A DNA stretch of 64,000 nucleotides, taken from the NCBI RefSeq assembly GCF_900156745.1, contig NZ_LT707065.1, forward strand, positions 1,736,001 through 1,800,000, read 5' to 3'. Positions 1 to 9,444 of the stretch are shown piece after piece; positions within the stretch are counted from its first letter, which is position 1, and each line of letters opens with the position of its first letter. The notes under the pieces are model-generated. The model saw only the letters and a list, made by a program, of their open reading frames with translations. It did no database searches and was not told where the DNA came from. Source of the stretch: Achromobacter sp. MFA1 R4 (GTDB lineage Bacteria > Pseudomonadota > Gammaproteobacteria > Burkholderiales > Burkholderiaceae_B). The position numbers and the translations under genes were made by a program.

Positions 1-373
1 CGCGCCCGCCAGCAATGCCCCGACGACCCCGGGCGCCGTGGACAAGAAGGCCGTGCCCCTGCGCAATTACTACGAAAGCCTGACGCTCGAAGTCACCCCG
101 CGCGATTCGGAGCGCCTGGCCCTCGCGCAAGAGGTCGGCCCGCTGCAACTGGCGCTGCGCAGCGTGCAGGCGGACACCGTCGAACAGCCGCACGACGCCA
201 TGCGGTCGGTGACGCGCATCAACGATGCGACGGACATGTTCAACCAGCCGGCCCGGCAGACGGTCGTCGTGCAGACGTTCCGCGGCGAGCGGCAGAGTGC
301 GCAGTCCTTCACGCAGTCCGTCAGTCAGGCGGCGGAGCCAGACGAACCCGCCCCGTCATCCTCCATCCCCTAA
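1..373 (+). CDS. cpaB: Flp pilus assembly protein CpaB/RcpC, C-terminal part
   Basis: The gene is cut by the left edge of the window. Its reading frame begins at base 2 and runs to a TAA at 371-373. The visible ~123 residues contain the stretch LTLEVTPRDSERLALAQEVG followed by LQLALRS, which is the typical end of the CpaB/RcpC periplasmic region, where the helper residues EKLALA and LALR are conserved. A low-complexity acidic/proline tail follows. CpaB is thought to work with the secretin at the outer membrane in Tad pilus biogenesis. The next gene, the secretin, begins 3 bp after the stop, as expected for a tad operon. The internal GTG at 38 is probably not a start. Confidence 0.85.
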   Translation, partial: APASNAPTTPGAVDKKAVPLRNYYESLTLEVTPRDSERLALAQEVGPLQLALRSVQADTVEQPHDAMRSVTRINDATDMFNQPARQTVVVQTFRGERQSAQSFTQSVSQAAEPDEPAPSSSIP

Positions 374-376
374 CCG

Positions 377-1957
377 ATGCGCCCCCACCGCCAGCCCGCG
401 GCGACGTCCGCGCTTCCTCATGCCCCTTCATCCCTTCACGCCATGATTCACAAGCAGCCCCGCCGCGGCGCGGCCCTCCTGATGCCCCGGCTGTGCCTGG
501 CCGCGCCGCTGTGCCTGGCTGGCGCAAGCGCCCTGGCCGCCCCCTCCACGGCGCCCGGCGCCCGGCCCGCCGTCGACGTCATGAACACGCCGACGGCCTT
601 GCCCGCCAGCCTGCAGAAGATCGCGCCCACCGGCGAGATCACGCTGCACGTGCGCGAAGGCCAGTTGCTCAAGCTGAAGTCCGATGCGGCCAATGTGCTG
701 GTGGCCGATCCGCGCGTCGCCAGTTTCCAGGTGCCATCGCCCAACAACATCTTCGTCTTCGCGCAGTCCGTCGGCACGACGACGCTGTACGCGCTGGATG
801 CGCAGGACAAGGTCATCGCCGCGATCCGCGTCGTGGCCGAGCACGACCTGTCCACGCTGCGCACGCAGATCCTGCGGTCCGTGCCCGGCGCCGACATCGA
901 GCTGGAACCCTCGCTGAACAACCGCATCATCGTGCGCGGCAACGTGCGCACGCCCATCGAGGCGCGCCAGATCGTCGACCAGGTACAGGCCTATCTGGAC
1001 GGCGTGTCGGCGGGCGCGCAGGGCGGCGGCGCGCGCGGCGCCGGCAACACCCGCGACGGCGTGATCAACCAGCTCAAGGTGGAGCTGTCGTCACAGATCA
1101 ACATCCAGGTGCGCGTCGTCGAGGTGTCGCGCACGCTGTCGCACGAACTGGGCTTTGACTGGGCGGCGACGCTCAATTCGGGCAGCGGCGCGTGGGGGAT
1201 CATGACGGGCAGCGCGGCCGGCGGCTTCGCGCCCGCCACCGAGCCCATCAATCCGTCGCTGTTCGATTCCGTCACGGGCAAGAACTTCTCCAGCCTGATA
1301 CCGGGCCGCACCACGTCCACCTTCGCGGCGGGCGGCATGACCACGCGCGGCCGCTTCACCATGGGCGGCCTGATCTCGGCGCTGTCGGCGGAGGGCTTCG
1401 CCTCGGTCCTGGCCGAACCCAACCTCACCGCGATGTCGGGCGAAAGCGCGGCCTTCGCCGCGGGCGGCGAGGTGCCCATCGTCATCATCACCAACAACAA
1501 CGTGCAGATCGACTTCAAGTCGTACGGCGTGATCCTGCGCATGACGCCGACGCTGCTTTCCGCCAATCGCATCAGCCTGCACATCGCGCCCGAAGTGAGC
1601 GAGCTGACGGAAGACGGCGCGGTCACGCTGCAGGGCATCTCCATCCCCGCGCTGAAGGTGCGCCGCGCCGACACCACCGTGGAGCTGGCCAGCGGCCAGA
1701 GCTTTGCGCTGGCCGGCATGCTGCGGTCGACGCAGGCCCAGACCGTGTCCGGCGTGCCGGGGCTGAGCAGCATTCCGCTGCTGGGCCGGCTGTTCGAGCA
1801 CGAAGTGTCCGCCAAGGACGAAACCGAGCTGGTCATCCTGGTCACCGCGAACGTGGTCGATCCGGTCGCGGCCGGCGAGCTGCAGGTGCCAGGCCAGGGC
1901 CTGGCCGGCATCGACGACCTGCTGCCGCCGCAAGCCCCCATCGGCTACCTGTACTGA
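377..1957 (+). CDS. cpaC: Tad pilus secretin CpaC/RcpA
   Basis: This is the outer-membrane channel of the Tad/Flp pilus. After a signal peptide, a pilus-formation N-terminal domain (ITLHVREGQLLKLKSDAANV onward) is followed by a BON/secretin N-domain and the C-terminal secretin core. The core carries VLAEPNLTAMSGESAAFAAG, the GEVPI signature and the terminal SGVPGLSSIPLLGRLFE block. The call uses the ATG at 377 (526 aa). A second in-frame ATG at 443 gives a better signal peptide (MIHKQPRRGAALL then a hydrophobic run ending ASALAAP), so the true start may be 443. Neither start has a clear Shine-Dalgarno. It lies between cpaB and cpaD. Confidence 0.93.
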   Translation: MRPHRQPAATSALPHAPSSLHAMIHKQPRRGAALLMPRLCLAAPLCLAGASALAAPSTAPGARPAVDVMNTPTALPASLQKIAPTGEITLHVREGQLLKLKSDAANVLVADPRVASFQVPSPNNIFVFAQSVGTTTLYALDAQDKVIAAIRVVAEHDLSTLRTQILRSVPGADIELEPSLNNRIIVRGNVRTPIEARQIVDQVQAYLDGVSAGAQGGGARGAGNTRDGVINQLKVELSSQINIQVRVVEVSRTLSHELGFDWAATLNSGSGAWGIMTGSAAGGFAPATEPINPSLFDSVTGKNFSSLIPGRTTSTFAAGGMTTRGRFTMGGLISALSAEGFASVLAEPNLTAMSGESAAFAAGGEVPIVIITNNNVQIDFKSYGVILRMTPTLLSANRISLHIAPEVSELTEDGAVTLQGISIPALKVRRADTTVELASGQSFALAGMLRSTQAQTVSGVPGLSSIPLLGRLFEHEVSAKDETELVILVTANVVDPVAAGELQVPGQGLAGIDDLLPPQAPIGYLY

Positions 1958-1977
1958 ACGCGGACGAGAGACACGCC

Positions 1978-2664
1978 ATGGACTACGAAAAGACCCTTAC
2001 CCCGCGCCGCCTGCTGCCGCTGGCGCCGCTGTTGCTGGCCCTGCTGCTGGGCGGCTGCGGCACGCAGTTGAACGACCTGCGCGCCCAGCGCTTCGGCGCC
2101 GGCGAAGCCGCCAAGGCGCCCACCGTGGCGCCGCGCGCCGTCGCGCTGGCGCTCCAGGCCGCGCCGGACGGCAACGGCCTGACGGCCGAATCGCTGAACG
2201 CCGCCAATGAACTGCTGACGCGCCAGGGCCGCATCGACGCGCAGGTGCTGACGCTCACGCCCTTCAACGCCCGCGGCGAGGCGCTGGCGCAGCGCCTGGC
2301 GCAAGCGCTGGCCCGCAGCGGCGCGCGCGCGCCCCGGGTCGAATCGCTGCCCCGCGACGCGCAGCGCCTGCAAGCGGCGGCGCAGGCCGGCTGGGACCTG
2401 GAGCTGCAATCCGAGGCGATGACGGTGCAGGCCACACGCTGCAGCATCGCCAAGCCGGACGACTGGACCATCCATCCCTACTACGGCGTCGGCGCGCTGG
2501 GCTGCGCGAACCGCGCCAACCTCGCGCGCATGGTGAGCGACCCGCGCGACCTGGCGCGCCCCCGCACGCTGGAAGGCGCGGACGGCAAGGCGGCGGCCGG
2601 CGCCGTGGACCGCTACCAGACCGGCGAAACCCGCGACCTGATCGACATCGACTTCGACAACTGA
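1978..2664 (+). CDS. cpaD: CpaD-family pilus assembly lipoprotein
   Basis: This is a 228-residue lipoprotein starting at ATG 1978, 20 bp after the secretin stop. The N-terminus (MDYEKTLTPRR, hydrophobic run, LLLGGCG) has a lipobox with the acylated Cys near residue 26. The C-terminal half contains the CpaD hallmarks: a GCANRANLARMVSDPRDL motif and a preceding Cys in TRCSIAKPDDW. CpaD proteins are periplasmic or outer-membrane partners of the Tad secretin. The open frame extends upstream into the secretin gene, but the lipobox and the spacing fix the start at 1978. Confidence 0.85.
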   Translation: MDYEKTLTPRRLLPLAPLLLALLLGGCGTQLNDLRAQRFGAGEAAKAPTVAPRAVALALQAAPDGNGLTAESLNAANELLTRQGRIDAQVLTLTPFNARGEALAQRLAQALARSGARAPRVESLPRDAQRLQAAAQAGWDLELQSEAMTVQATRCSIAKPDDWTIHPYYGVGALGCANRANLARMVSDPRDLARPRTLEGADGKAAAGAVDRYQTGETRDLIDIDFDN

Positions 2665-2669
2665 CGGCC

Positions 2670-3941
2670 ATGAGCAACACGACACCGACCCGCAACGGCG
2701 CGCCCACCCAAGGCCCGGCCGTCTTCGCCGCCCCGGCCGACCTGCCCGTCATCGGCGAGCAGCTCGTCCGCCTGCAGCGTCCCGCCTGCGCCCTGCAGGC
2801 AGGCGGCCCCGCGGCCGCCGCGGCCTGGTGCGCCGCCAATCCGCTGCCCGGCGTGCTGCTGGCGGACATCACGGGCGAAGCCCATCCGATCGCGGCCCTA
2901 CTGGAACTGGCGGCGCTCGCGGGTCCGGCCTGCCGCATCGTGGCGCTGGGCGACAAGCAGGACGTGGACCTGTACCGCCAGCTCCTGCAGGCCGGCATCT
3001 TCGACTACCTGATCAAACCGCCGCGCCTGGATCTGCTGGCCGACACGCTGGCCCGCGCCGACGACGACACGCCGCTTGGCCAGGGCGGCAGCGCGCGCGC
3101 CGGCCGGTCCGCGGCCATCGTGGGCGCGGCGGGCGGGCTGGGCGTCAGCACGCTGACCGCTGCGCTGGGGCTATGGCTCGCGCACGCGCGCCAGACCCCG
3201 ACAGTGCTGGTGGACTTCGACCGGCGCAAGGGCGACCTGCCGCTGCTGCTGGGCTTGGAAGCCGATGCAGGCCTGGCCAGCCTGCTGTCCGCGCCCGATA
3301 TCGATCCGCGCCTGCTGCAACGCACGCTGTTGGCGGCCGGCCAGGTGCCGCCGCCCGCGGGCGGCGAGCCGTCCGCCCGCCTGCAACTGCTGGCCCAGCG
3401 TCCCGGCCCGGAAACCCCCTTCGACCCCGAGCGCGCGCTGGAAATCGGCGGCGCGCTGTGCCAGTGGTTCTCGCTGTCGCTGTGGGACCTGCCCTCGCAC
3501 CGGCCGGCCGGCGCCGATGAAGTGCTTGCCCATGCCGACATCCGCGTCGTGCTGACCGAACTGACGGTGCAGGGCGCGCGCAACACCCATCGCCTGCTGG
3601 CCGAGCTGGGCGAGGGCGGTCCCAGCCAGCGGCTGGTCCTGGTGGCCAGCGACGCCCGCCAGGCCCAGGGCGCCGCGCTGACCCCGGCGCAGTTCGAGGA
3701 GTTCGTCGCACGGCGCATCGACCAGCACCTGCCCTACGCGGGCCAGGCGCTGGCGGCCAGCCTGTTGAAAGGGCCGCTGTCGCCGCACGCGGCGCCCGCG
3801 TATGCGCAGGCCGTCGCCCAGTTGGGCGCGCGCGTCCTGGGCCTGCCGCTGGCCGCGCCCGCCGTCCACGCGGGCCCCGTGCAGCGGCTGCGTGCCTGGC
3901 TGAACCGGTCCGCGCCCGCGCGCCGCGCGGCGCGCGCCTGA
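2670..3941 (+). CDS. tadZ: TadZ/CpaE-like pilus localisation ATPase
   Basis: This 423-residue protein has an N-terminal receiver-like half (about residues 25-135) and a C-terminal MinD/ParA-like domain. The P-loop region is GAAGGLGVST (residues 152-161). It lacks the signature and Walker lysines of a canonical KGGxGKT, as in several TadZ proteins thought to be weak or inactive ATPases. The switch region DFDRRKGDLPLLLG follows. TadZ marks the polar site where the Tad machinery assembles. It starts 5 bp after cpaD and is followed by the tadA ATPase. The name cpaE would apply equally. Confidence 0.88.
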   Translation: MSNTTPTRNGAPTQGPAVFAAPADLPVIGEQLVRLQRPACALQAGGPAAAAAWCAANPLPGVLLADITGEAHPIAALLELAALAGPACRIVALGDKQDVDLYRQLLQAGIFDYLIKPPRLDLLADTLARADDDTPLGQGGSARAGRSAAIVGAAGGLGVSTLTAALGLWLAHARQTPTVLVDFDRRKGDLPLLLGLEADAGLASLLSAPDIDPRLLQRTLLAAGQVPPPAGGEPSARLQLLAQRPGPETPFDPERALEIGGALCQWFSLSLWDLPSHRPAGADEVLAHADIRVVLTELTVQGARNTHRLLAELGEGGPSQRLVLVASDARQAQGAALTPAQFEEFVARRIDQHLPYAGQALAASLLKGPLSPHAAPAYAQAVAQLGARVLGLPLAAPAVHAGPVQRLRAWLNRSAPARRAARA

Positions 3942-3970
3942 TTCCACCGCGAACCCCACCGGACGACCTC

Positions 3971-5380
3971 ATGCTGCCCCGCCGCAAGCCCGCACCTTCC
4001 ATCCCCCACGCGCCCGCTGCCCCCGCGCCGGCGCCGGTTGCCACGCTGCCCGACGCCGCGCCGATGCCTGCCGCCGCGCCCGCGGCCCGCACGCCGCCGC
4101 CCGCACCGCGTCCCGTCGCCGCCGCCACCCCGCCCAGCGCGGAGAGCAGCGCCCAACGCCGCGTGATCCGCAACGAGCTCTTCGAACTGATCGACCCGCT
4201 CAAGGCCGCGGCCATGCCGCGCGACCGGCTGCAGGCGCAGATCGACGCGCTGATCCGCCGCATCTGCGACGAACAGCGCCTGCAGCTTTCAGGCCAGGAA
4301 GAAGAGCTGATCGCGCGCCAGATGCTGGATGAAATGGTGGGCGTGGGTCCCATCGAGCCCCTGCTGGCCGACGACACGGTCAACGACATCCTGGTCAACG
4401 GCGCGAACCAGATCTTCGTCGAACGCTTCGGCAAGCTGGAGCTGTCGTCCATCACCTTCATCGACGAAGAGCACGTCTTCAACACCGCGCAACGCATCGC
4501 CGCCCGAGTGGGCCGCCGCATCGACGAAGCCAACCCCATGGTCGACGCCCGCCTGCCCGACGGCAGCCGCGTCAACGTCATCACCCATCCGCTGGCGCTG
4601 GACGGCACCACGATCTCGATCCGCAAATTCATGCGGCGCGATCTGTCGCTGGAATCGCTGGCCCAGCGCGGCGCCATGTCCATGGATATGGCCGTGCTGC
4701 TGCGCCGCGCGATGGAAGCGCGCCTGAACATCGTGGTGTCCGGCGGCACGGGCGCCGGCAAGACCACGCTGCTCAATGCGCTGTCGCAGAACATCAGTCC
4801 GCTGGAACGCATCATCACCATCGAGGACGCCGCCGAACTGCAGCTGCAGCAAGAGCACGTCATCCGCCTGGAGACCCGGCCCGAAAGCGCCGAAGGCGGC
4901 GGCCGCGTAGACCAGCGCGACCTCATGAAGAACGCGCTGCGGATGCGCCCCGACCGCATCATCCTGGGCGAAGTGCGCGGCGGCGAATGCTTCGACATGC
5001 TCCAGGCCATGAACACCGGCCACGACGGGTCGCTGTGCACCGTCCACGCCAACACCCCGCGCGACGCCCTGATGCGTTTGGAGAACATGGTGATGATGGC
5101 CAACATGCAGCTCCCGCTGGCCGCCATCCGCCGCCAGATCGCCAGCGCCGTCGACCTCATCGTGCAGATCGAACGCATGCGCGACGGCGCGCGGCGCGTG
5201 GTCTCGATCATGGAAATCTGCGGCATGGAAGAAGAGGTGATCCAGACGCAGGAATTGTTCATCTTCCGCTCGCGCGCCGGCTCGACGGCCACGCAGGTGC
5301 TGGGCGAACACACGGGCAGCGGCCTGCGGCCGAACTTCTACACCGAGAAGTCGCACCTGTTCGACCAGGACATCGCCTGA
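3971..5380 (+). CDS. tadA: Tad pilus assembly ATPase TadA/CpaF
   Basis: This 469-residue type II/IV secretion ATPase powers Tad pilus assembly from the cytoplasmic face. A ~55-residue Ala/Pro-rich N-terminus precedes the conserved domain. The sequence shows Walker A GGTGAGKTT (residues 258-266), the Asp/Glu box TIEDAAELQLQ, Walker B ILGEVRGGE and the His box GHDGSLCTVHANTP. All are intact, so an active enzyme is expected. It sits between tadZ (29 bp gap) and tadB (21 bp gap). Confidence 0.96.
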   Translation: MLPRRKPAPSIPHAPAAPAPAPVATLPDAAPMPAAAPAARTPPPAPRPVAAATPPSAESSAQRRVIRNELFELIDPLKAAAMPRDRLQAQIDALIRRICDEQRLQLSGQEEELIARQMLDEMVGVGPIEPLLADDTVNDILVNGANQIFVERFGKLELSSITFIDEEHVFNTAQRIAARVGRRIDEANPMVDARLPDGSRVNVITHPLALDGTTISIRKFMRRDLSLESLAQRGAMSMDMAVLLRRAMEARLNIVVSGGTGAGKTTLLNALSQNISPLERIITIEDAAELQLQQEHVIRLETRPESAEGGGRVDQRDLMKNALRMRPDRIILGEVRGGECFDMLQAMNTGHDGSLCTVHANTPRDALMRLENMVMMANMQLPLAAIRRQIASAVDLIVQIERMRDGARRVVSIMEICGMEEEVIQTQELFIFRSRAGSTATQVLGEHTGSGLRPNFYTEKSHLFDQDIA

Positions 5381-5401
5381 CGGCGGCAAGGCAGCCCGGA
5401 C

Positions 5402-6385
5402 ATGCTCGATCTCTTTACCCTGCTCATCTTCCTGCTGGTGTTCGTCGGCTTTTTCGCCGTGCGCGCCAACAGCCGACGCCAGCGCCGCGAAGACGCCATG
5501 GCGGCCCGCCTGGCGGCGCTGCGCTTGCAGATGCAGCGCGAAAGCGGCCTGGCCGCGGCCGTGCTGCAATCGCCCGACTCCATCGCGCTGCCGGGCCAGG
5601 ACGACCTGATGCCGCGCTGGCCGTGGCTGGGACTGCGCCTGGCGCGTCTGCGCGACGGCCTGCGCGCCCTGGGCTGGCTGCCCACGCTGCGCCAGCGCGT
5701 CCTGGTCTCGGCCGCCGTCGCGCTGATCGGCGGCCTTGTTCTGGTGCGCATGACGGGCACGCCGATCTTCCTGGCCTTGCTGGCCGCGCCCGTGCTGTGG
5801 ACCGCGCTGTGCGGCGTGCTGTATCAGCAGGCCATGGCCAAGCACCTGGCGGCGCTGGCGCGCAGCCTGCCCGAAGCCATCGACGGCATCACGCGCATCT
5901 GCCGGTCCGGCGTGCCGCTGCACAGCGCGTTCGGGATCGCCGCGGACCACCTGCACGGCCCGCTCGCGCCCGAACTGCGCGAGATCGAAAACTGGCTCAA
6001 GCTCGGCGTGCCGCTCAAGCAGGCCATGCAATCGTCCGCGCAGCGCGTGCCGCTGCCCGAGTATCGCTTCTTCGCCGTCATCCTCATCATCAGCCAGGAA
6101 TCGGGCGGCCGCCTGGGCGACACGCTGGAACGCCTGTCGGCCACGCTGCGCGCGCGCGCCGAACTGGGCATGAAGGTGCAGGCCAAGACCTCCGAGGCGC
6201 GCGCCTCGGCCAAGATCGTCGCCCTGCTGGTGCCGGGCGTGCTGCTCTACATGTACCTGAACTCCCCGGAAGATTTCCGCTTCATGTTCAACGACGCGGC
6301 GGGCGTCAAGGTGATGATCTACGCCGCCGCCAGCGTTGGGCTGGGCCTGTTCATCACCCACCTGATGGTCAAGCGCATCCGCTGA
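5402..6385 (+). CDS. tadB: Tad pilus inner-membrane platform protein TadB
   Basis: This 327-residue GspF-like membrane protein has an N-terminal TM (LFTLLIFLLVFVGFFAV), a cytosolic region, a TM pair around residues 98-140 and a C-terminal TM pair ending at MVKRIR. The T2SSF core is recognisable in LPEAIDGITRICRSGVPL and SQESGGRLGDTLERLSATLR. TadB and TadC form the inner-membrane platform on which the TadA ATPase acts. The gene order tadA-tadB-tadC supports the call. Confidence 0.93.
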   Translation: MLDLFTLLIFLLVFVGFFAVRANSRRQRREDAMAARLAALRLQMQRESGLAAAVLQSPDSIALPGQDDLMPRWPWLGLRLARLRDGLRALGWLPTLRQRVLVSAAVALIGGLVLVRMTGTPIFLALLAAPVLWTALCGVLYQQAMAKHLAALARSLPEAIDGITRICRSGVPLHSAFGIAADHLHGPLAPELREIENWLKLGVPLKQAMQSSAQRVPLPEYRFFAVILIISQESGGRLGDTLERLSATLRARAELGMKVQAKTSEARASAKIVALLVPGVLLYMYLNSPEDFRFMFNDAAGVKVMIYAAASVGLGLFITHLMVKRIR

Positions 6386-6406
6386 CCCGCCCGCGACCTA
6401 GCTGCC

Positions 6407-7348
6407 ATGCCCCTGCTTTCCGATCCCCTGGCGCCCCTGCTGCTGCTGGCCTTCATTGCCGGCATCGCGCTGGCCGCCTGGCTGCTGCGCGCCGAAGCGC
6501 GCCGCAACCCCTTGCACGACCGGCTGGGCCGCCGCGGCCGCGGCGCCGCCCAGGCCACCGCCTCCATCGCGCTGGACGCCAGTTCGCCGCTGCCGCCGCT
6601 GGCGCAAGGCATCGCGGCCTTCGGCATGAAGCTCGCCGGCACCGAACAGGACCGGCTCGCCACCGAGCGCCTCCTGGCCCAGGCCGGATGGCGCCGGGCC
6701 GAGGCCTGCGGCCTCTTCATGGCCGCCAAGTACGGCAGCGGCGTCGTGCTGTGCGCGCTGGCGCTGTGGCTGCTGACCAGCCCGCAGACGCGCTTCGGCC
6801 TGACCGGCCTGGCGGTCGGCCTGATCTCGCTCTTCGTCGGCACCACGCTGCCGGAACTCCTGGTCAAGCTGCGCGCCGGCCGGCGCCACGAAGCCCTGGC
6901 GCGCAGCATGCCCGACGCGCTGGACCTGATGGTCATCTGCGCCGAGGCCGGCCTGCCGTTCCCGCGCATCCTGAAAGTGGTGTCGCGCGAACTGGCCTTC
7001 AGCGCGCCCGCCATGGCCGATGAACTGGCCTTCACCAGCGCCGAGCTTCAACTGCTGCCCGACCGCTCGGCCGCGCTGCGCCACCTGGCCGACCGCACCC
7101 GCGTCCCGACCATCGAAAGCATGGTCGGCTCGCTGGTGCAGGCCGAACGCTACGGCACGCCGCTGGCGCAGGCGCTGCGCACCATCGCCGAGGAAAGCCG
7201 CAGCCGTCTCATCCTGGAACTGGAAGAGAAGGCCGGCAAGCTGCCCGCGCAGCTCAGCGTGCCCCTCATGACCCTGATCCTGCCGCCGGTGGTCGCCATC
7301 GTCGCCACGCCCGCGCTCATGCGCGTTATCCGGACCCTGATGCAATGA
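6407..7348 (+). CDS. tadC: Tad pilus inner-membrane platform protein TadC
   Basis: This 313-residue GspF-like protein is paralogous to TadB. It has an N-terminal TM (LLLLAFIAGIALAAWLL), a central TM pair (about residues 105-150), the T2SSF core (SMPDALDLMVICAEAGLPF and RYGTPLAQALRTIAEESR) and a C-terminal TM (LILPPVVAIVATPALM). It is the second platform subunit. Its last four bases overlap the tadD start (ATGA), which indicates translational coupling. Confidence 0.93.
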   Translation: MPLLSDPLAPLLLLAFIAGIALAAWLLRAEARRNPLHDRLGRRGRGAAQATASIALDASSPLPPLAQGIAAFGMKLAGTEQDRLATERLLAQAGWRRAEACGLFMAAKYGSGVVLCALALWLLTSPQTRFGLTGLAVGLISLFVGTTLPELLVKLRAGRRHEALARSMPDALDLMVICAEAGLPFPRILKVVSRELAFSAPAMADELAFTSAELQLLPDRSAALRHLADRTRVPTIESMVGSLVQAERYGTPLAQALRTIAEESRSRLILELEEKAGKLPAQLSVPLMTLILPPVVAIVATPALMRVIRTLMQ

Positions 7349-8310
7349 ACGCAACCCTTCCCCTGTTCCCGCTGCCCGCCGCGCGCCTTGGCCGCGCCGG
7401 CGCCGTGTTGCTGCTGGCCCTCATGTTGAGCGCATGCAGCACCTTCACCAAGACCGACTCGGCCTCCGCGCCCAGCAGCCGCAATCTGCTGACCCAGTCC
7501 AACGCCGGCGGCGCCTCGCCCCGTCCGCTCGCCAGCAGCGACGATCCGGCGGCCGAGGGTCTGAAGCTCGCGCGGCTGCTGCGCGACCAGGGCCGCTACG
7601 AAGGCGCGGCCGGCGTCTACGCCCAGCTGGAACAGCGCGGCAGCCTGAAGCCGCTGGAACTGCTGGAATACGCCAGCGTGGCCGCGCCCATCCAATCGCC
7701 GCGCGACAACCTGGCGCTCTTCGGCCGGGCGCGCCGCGCCTTGAACGAATCCGGCGTGACCCTCACGCCCGCCGCCACGGTCACCCTGTGCAACGGCCTG
7801 GGCCGCGCGCGCATGGCGCTGGGCCAGCGCGACGCGGCGATGCAGGATTTCGACTGCACCCTGGCCGCGGACGCCAACAACGTCGCGGCGCTCAATGCCA
7901 AGGGCGTGCTGCTCGACGCCAGCGGCGACCACGAGCAGGCGCGCAAGCTGCTCGCCCACGCCTGGGAACTGGATCCGTCGGACTTTCGCGTGCTGAACAA
8001 TCTGGCGCTGTCGCACCTGGCCGGCGGCGACGCGCAGGAGGCCATCCGCCTGCTGTCGCAGGCCGATGCGGTCCAGCTTCCGACGCTCAAGCTGAACCTC
8101 GCCTTTGCCCAGGTCCTGCAGGGCGACGAAAGCGCGGCCCGCAAGACGCTGGAAGGCATCATGGCCCCCGCGCTGGTGCCGCAGGCGCTGGCCGACTTCG
8201 CGCAGCGCCGCCAGCGCATCCGCGACGGCGCGCCGGTCGGCAGCGAGCTGATGGCCGCCAGCCGCCACGTGCTGCAACTGCGCGAGAAGGAGGCCAACGG
8301 CCATGGCTGA
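7345..8310 (+). CDS. tadD: TPR lipoprotein TadD
   Basis: This 321-residue lipoprotein has a signal peptide ending in LMLSACS, with the lipobox Cys near residue 31. It is followed by tetratricopeptide repeats, including RMALGQRDAAMQDFDCTLAA, LLDASGDHEQARKLLAHAWE and a third unit LAGGDAQEAIRLLSQAD. TadD is the predicted outer-membrane pilotin-like TPR protein of Tad systems. It overlaps tadC by 4 bp and the next gene by 8 bp. Confidence 0.88.
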   Translation: MNATLPLFPLPAARLGRAGAVLLLALMLSACSTFTKTDSASAPSSRNLLTQSNAGGASPRPLASSDDPAAEGLKLARLLRDQGRYEGAAGVYAQLEQRGSLKPLELLEYASVAAPIQSPRDNLALFGRARRALNESGVTLTPAATVTLCNGLGRARMALGQRDAAMQDFDCTLAADANNVAALNAKGVLLDASGDHEQARKLLAHAWELDPSDFRVLNNLALSHLAGGDAQEAIRLLSQADAVQLPTLKLNLAFAQVLQGDESAARKTLEGIMAPALVPQALADFAQRRQRIRDGAPVGSELMAASRHVLQLREKEANGHG

Positions 8311-8830
8311 CCAGACGCCCGGCGTGCGCCGCGCCCCACGCCGCCAGCGCGGCTCCCTGTCGGTCGAAGCGGCCTATGTGCTGCCCGTCGTCATCGCCGC
8401 CGCGATGATGTTCATGGAGCTGGCCAACATCGGACTGACCATCAACATGGGCGCCAGCGCGCTGGAACGCGCCGTGCAGCAGTTCCGCCAGGACGGCGCG
8501 GCGGGGATGCAGGACGGCGGCGCCATCGAATCGCTGGTGCGCGCGCGCATGGTGGCCGCCTCGCACAACTACCTGGACGACGAGAACATCGCCACCGTCG
8601 AAGTCGAACGCTTCGCGTCGCTGCATGCGATGGGCGGCGGCGAAACGGAGGATGAGGCCGAGAACGCCGCCTTGACCCAGGTGCCGGCCTGGCGCATCGA
8701 GGTCGACGTGCGCAAGGACTTCATCACGCCCTTGCCCCGCCTGCTTGGCGTGGACAGCGGCGCCTTCCGCTACCGCTATCAACAGGTGCTGGCCTATCTG
8801 CCGCAGCGCGCGGAAGGATCGCAGCCGTGA
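8303..8830 (+). CDS. tadE: TadE-family minor pseudopilin
   Basis: This 175-residue protein has a basic leader ending RRQRG, then SLSVEAAYVLPVVIAAAMM. That is a type IV-like prepilin cleavage site (after Gly) with the conserved Glu at mature position 5 and a hydrophobic helix. It matches TadE pseudopilins, which are processed by the prepilin peptidase. The gene overlaps tadD by 8 bp and the next pseudopilin by 4 bp (GTGA). The assignment as E rather than F follows gene order only. Confidence 0.85.
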   Translation: MADQTPGVRRAPRRQRGSLSVEAAYVLPVVIAAAMMFMELANIGLTINMGASALERAVQQFRQDGAAGMQDGGAIESLVRARMVAASHNYLDDENIATVEVERFASLHAMGGGETEDEAENAALTQVPAWRIEVDVRKDFITPLPRLLGVDSGAFRYRYQQVLAYLPQRAEGSQP

Positions 8831-9444
8831 CCGCCGCCCCGCGCCCGCCGCGCCGCCCCCCCGCCGCGCGCCGCCGCCAGCGGGGCGCGCTGGCCGTGGA
8901 GGCCGCCCTCGTCCTGCCCATCCTCTTGGGCGTCGGCATGATCGGCGCCGATATGCAGCGCATCCACAGCGAGCGCATCCGCGTCGAGAACGCGGCCGGC
9001 GCCATGGCCTTGAACCTGGCCGCGCAACGGACGCTCACGGCCGGCGGCGTCGACGCGCTCGCCCGCATCGCCATGCAGGGTCACGAGGACATGCAGCAGC
9101 TCATCATCCTGCACGTCCTGCAGTCCGGCCGCATCGAATGGGCGCTGCGCCGCGGCGGCGCGGACGATCTCTGCCAGGCGCCGGCCTCGGGCGGCCGCTA
9201 CACCGGCGCCTTGCCCCAGGATCCGCCCGAGGCGGCCCAAGGCGCGGCGGACAACAGCACCCTGTCGATGATCGTGGTGAAGGCCTGCCGCGGCACCGGC
9301 GACATCTCCCTGTGGGCCGGCCTGCCGCTGCCCGAGGTCCTGGAAACCGGCGCCATCTTCCGCGCCACCGCCCGAACCATCACGCTGGACGACACGCTGC
9401 GCGCGGAAAGCGTCGCAAGCGGATTGGCCTACGCCGAACCATGA
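8827..9444 (+). CDS. tadF: TadE/TadF-family minor pseudopilin
   Basis: This is a 205-residue protein with a GTG start coupled to the preceding stop (GTGA). The leader is very Arg/Pro-rich and ends RRQRG. It is followed by ALAVEAALVLPILLGVGMIG, again with a Gly cleavage position and Glu at +5. The periplasmic part has two Cys (in DLCQAP and KACRG) that may form a disulfide. It is the second of the two minor pseudopilins of this Tad locus and overlaps the next gene by 4 bp (ATGA). Confidence 0.82.
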   Translation: MTAAPRPPRRPPAARRRQRGALAVEAALVLPILLGVGMIGADMQRIHSERIRVENAAGAMALNLAAQRTLTAGGVDALARIAMQGHEDMQQLIILHVLQSGRIEWALRRGGADDLCQAPASGGRYTGALPQDPPEAAQGAADNSTLSMIVVKACRGTGDISLWAGLPLPEVLETGAIFRATARTITLDDTLRAESVASGLAYAEP

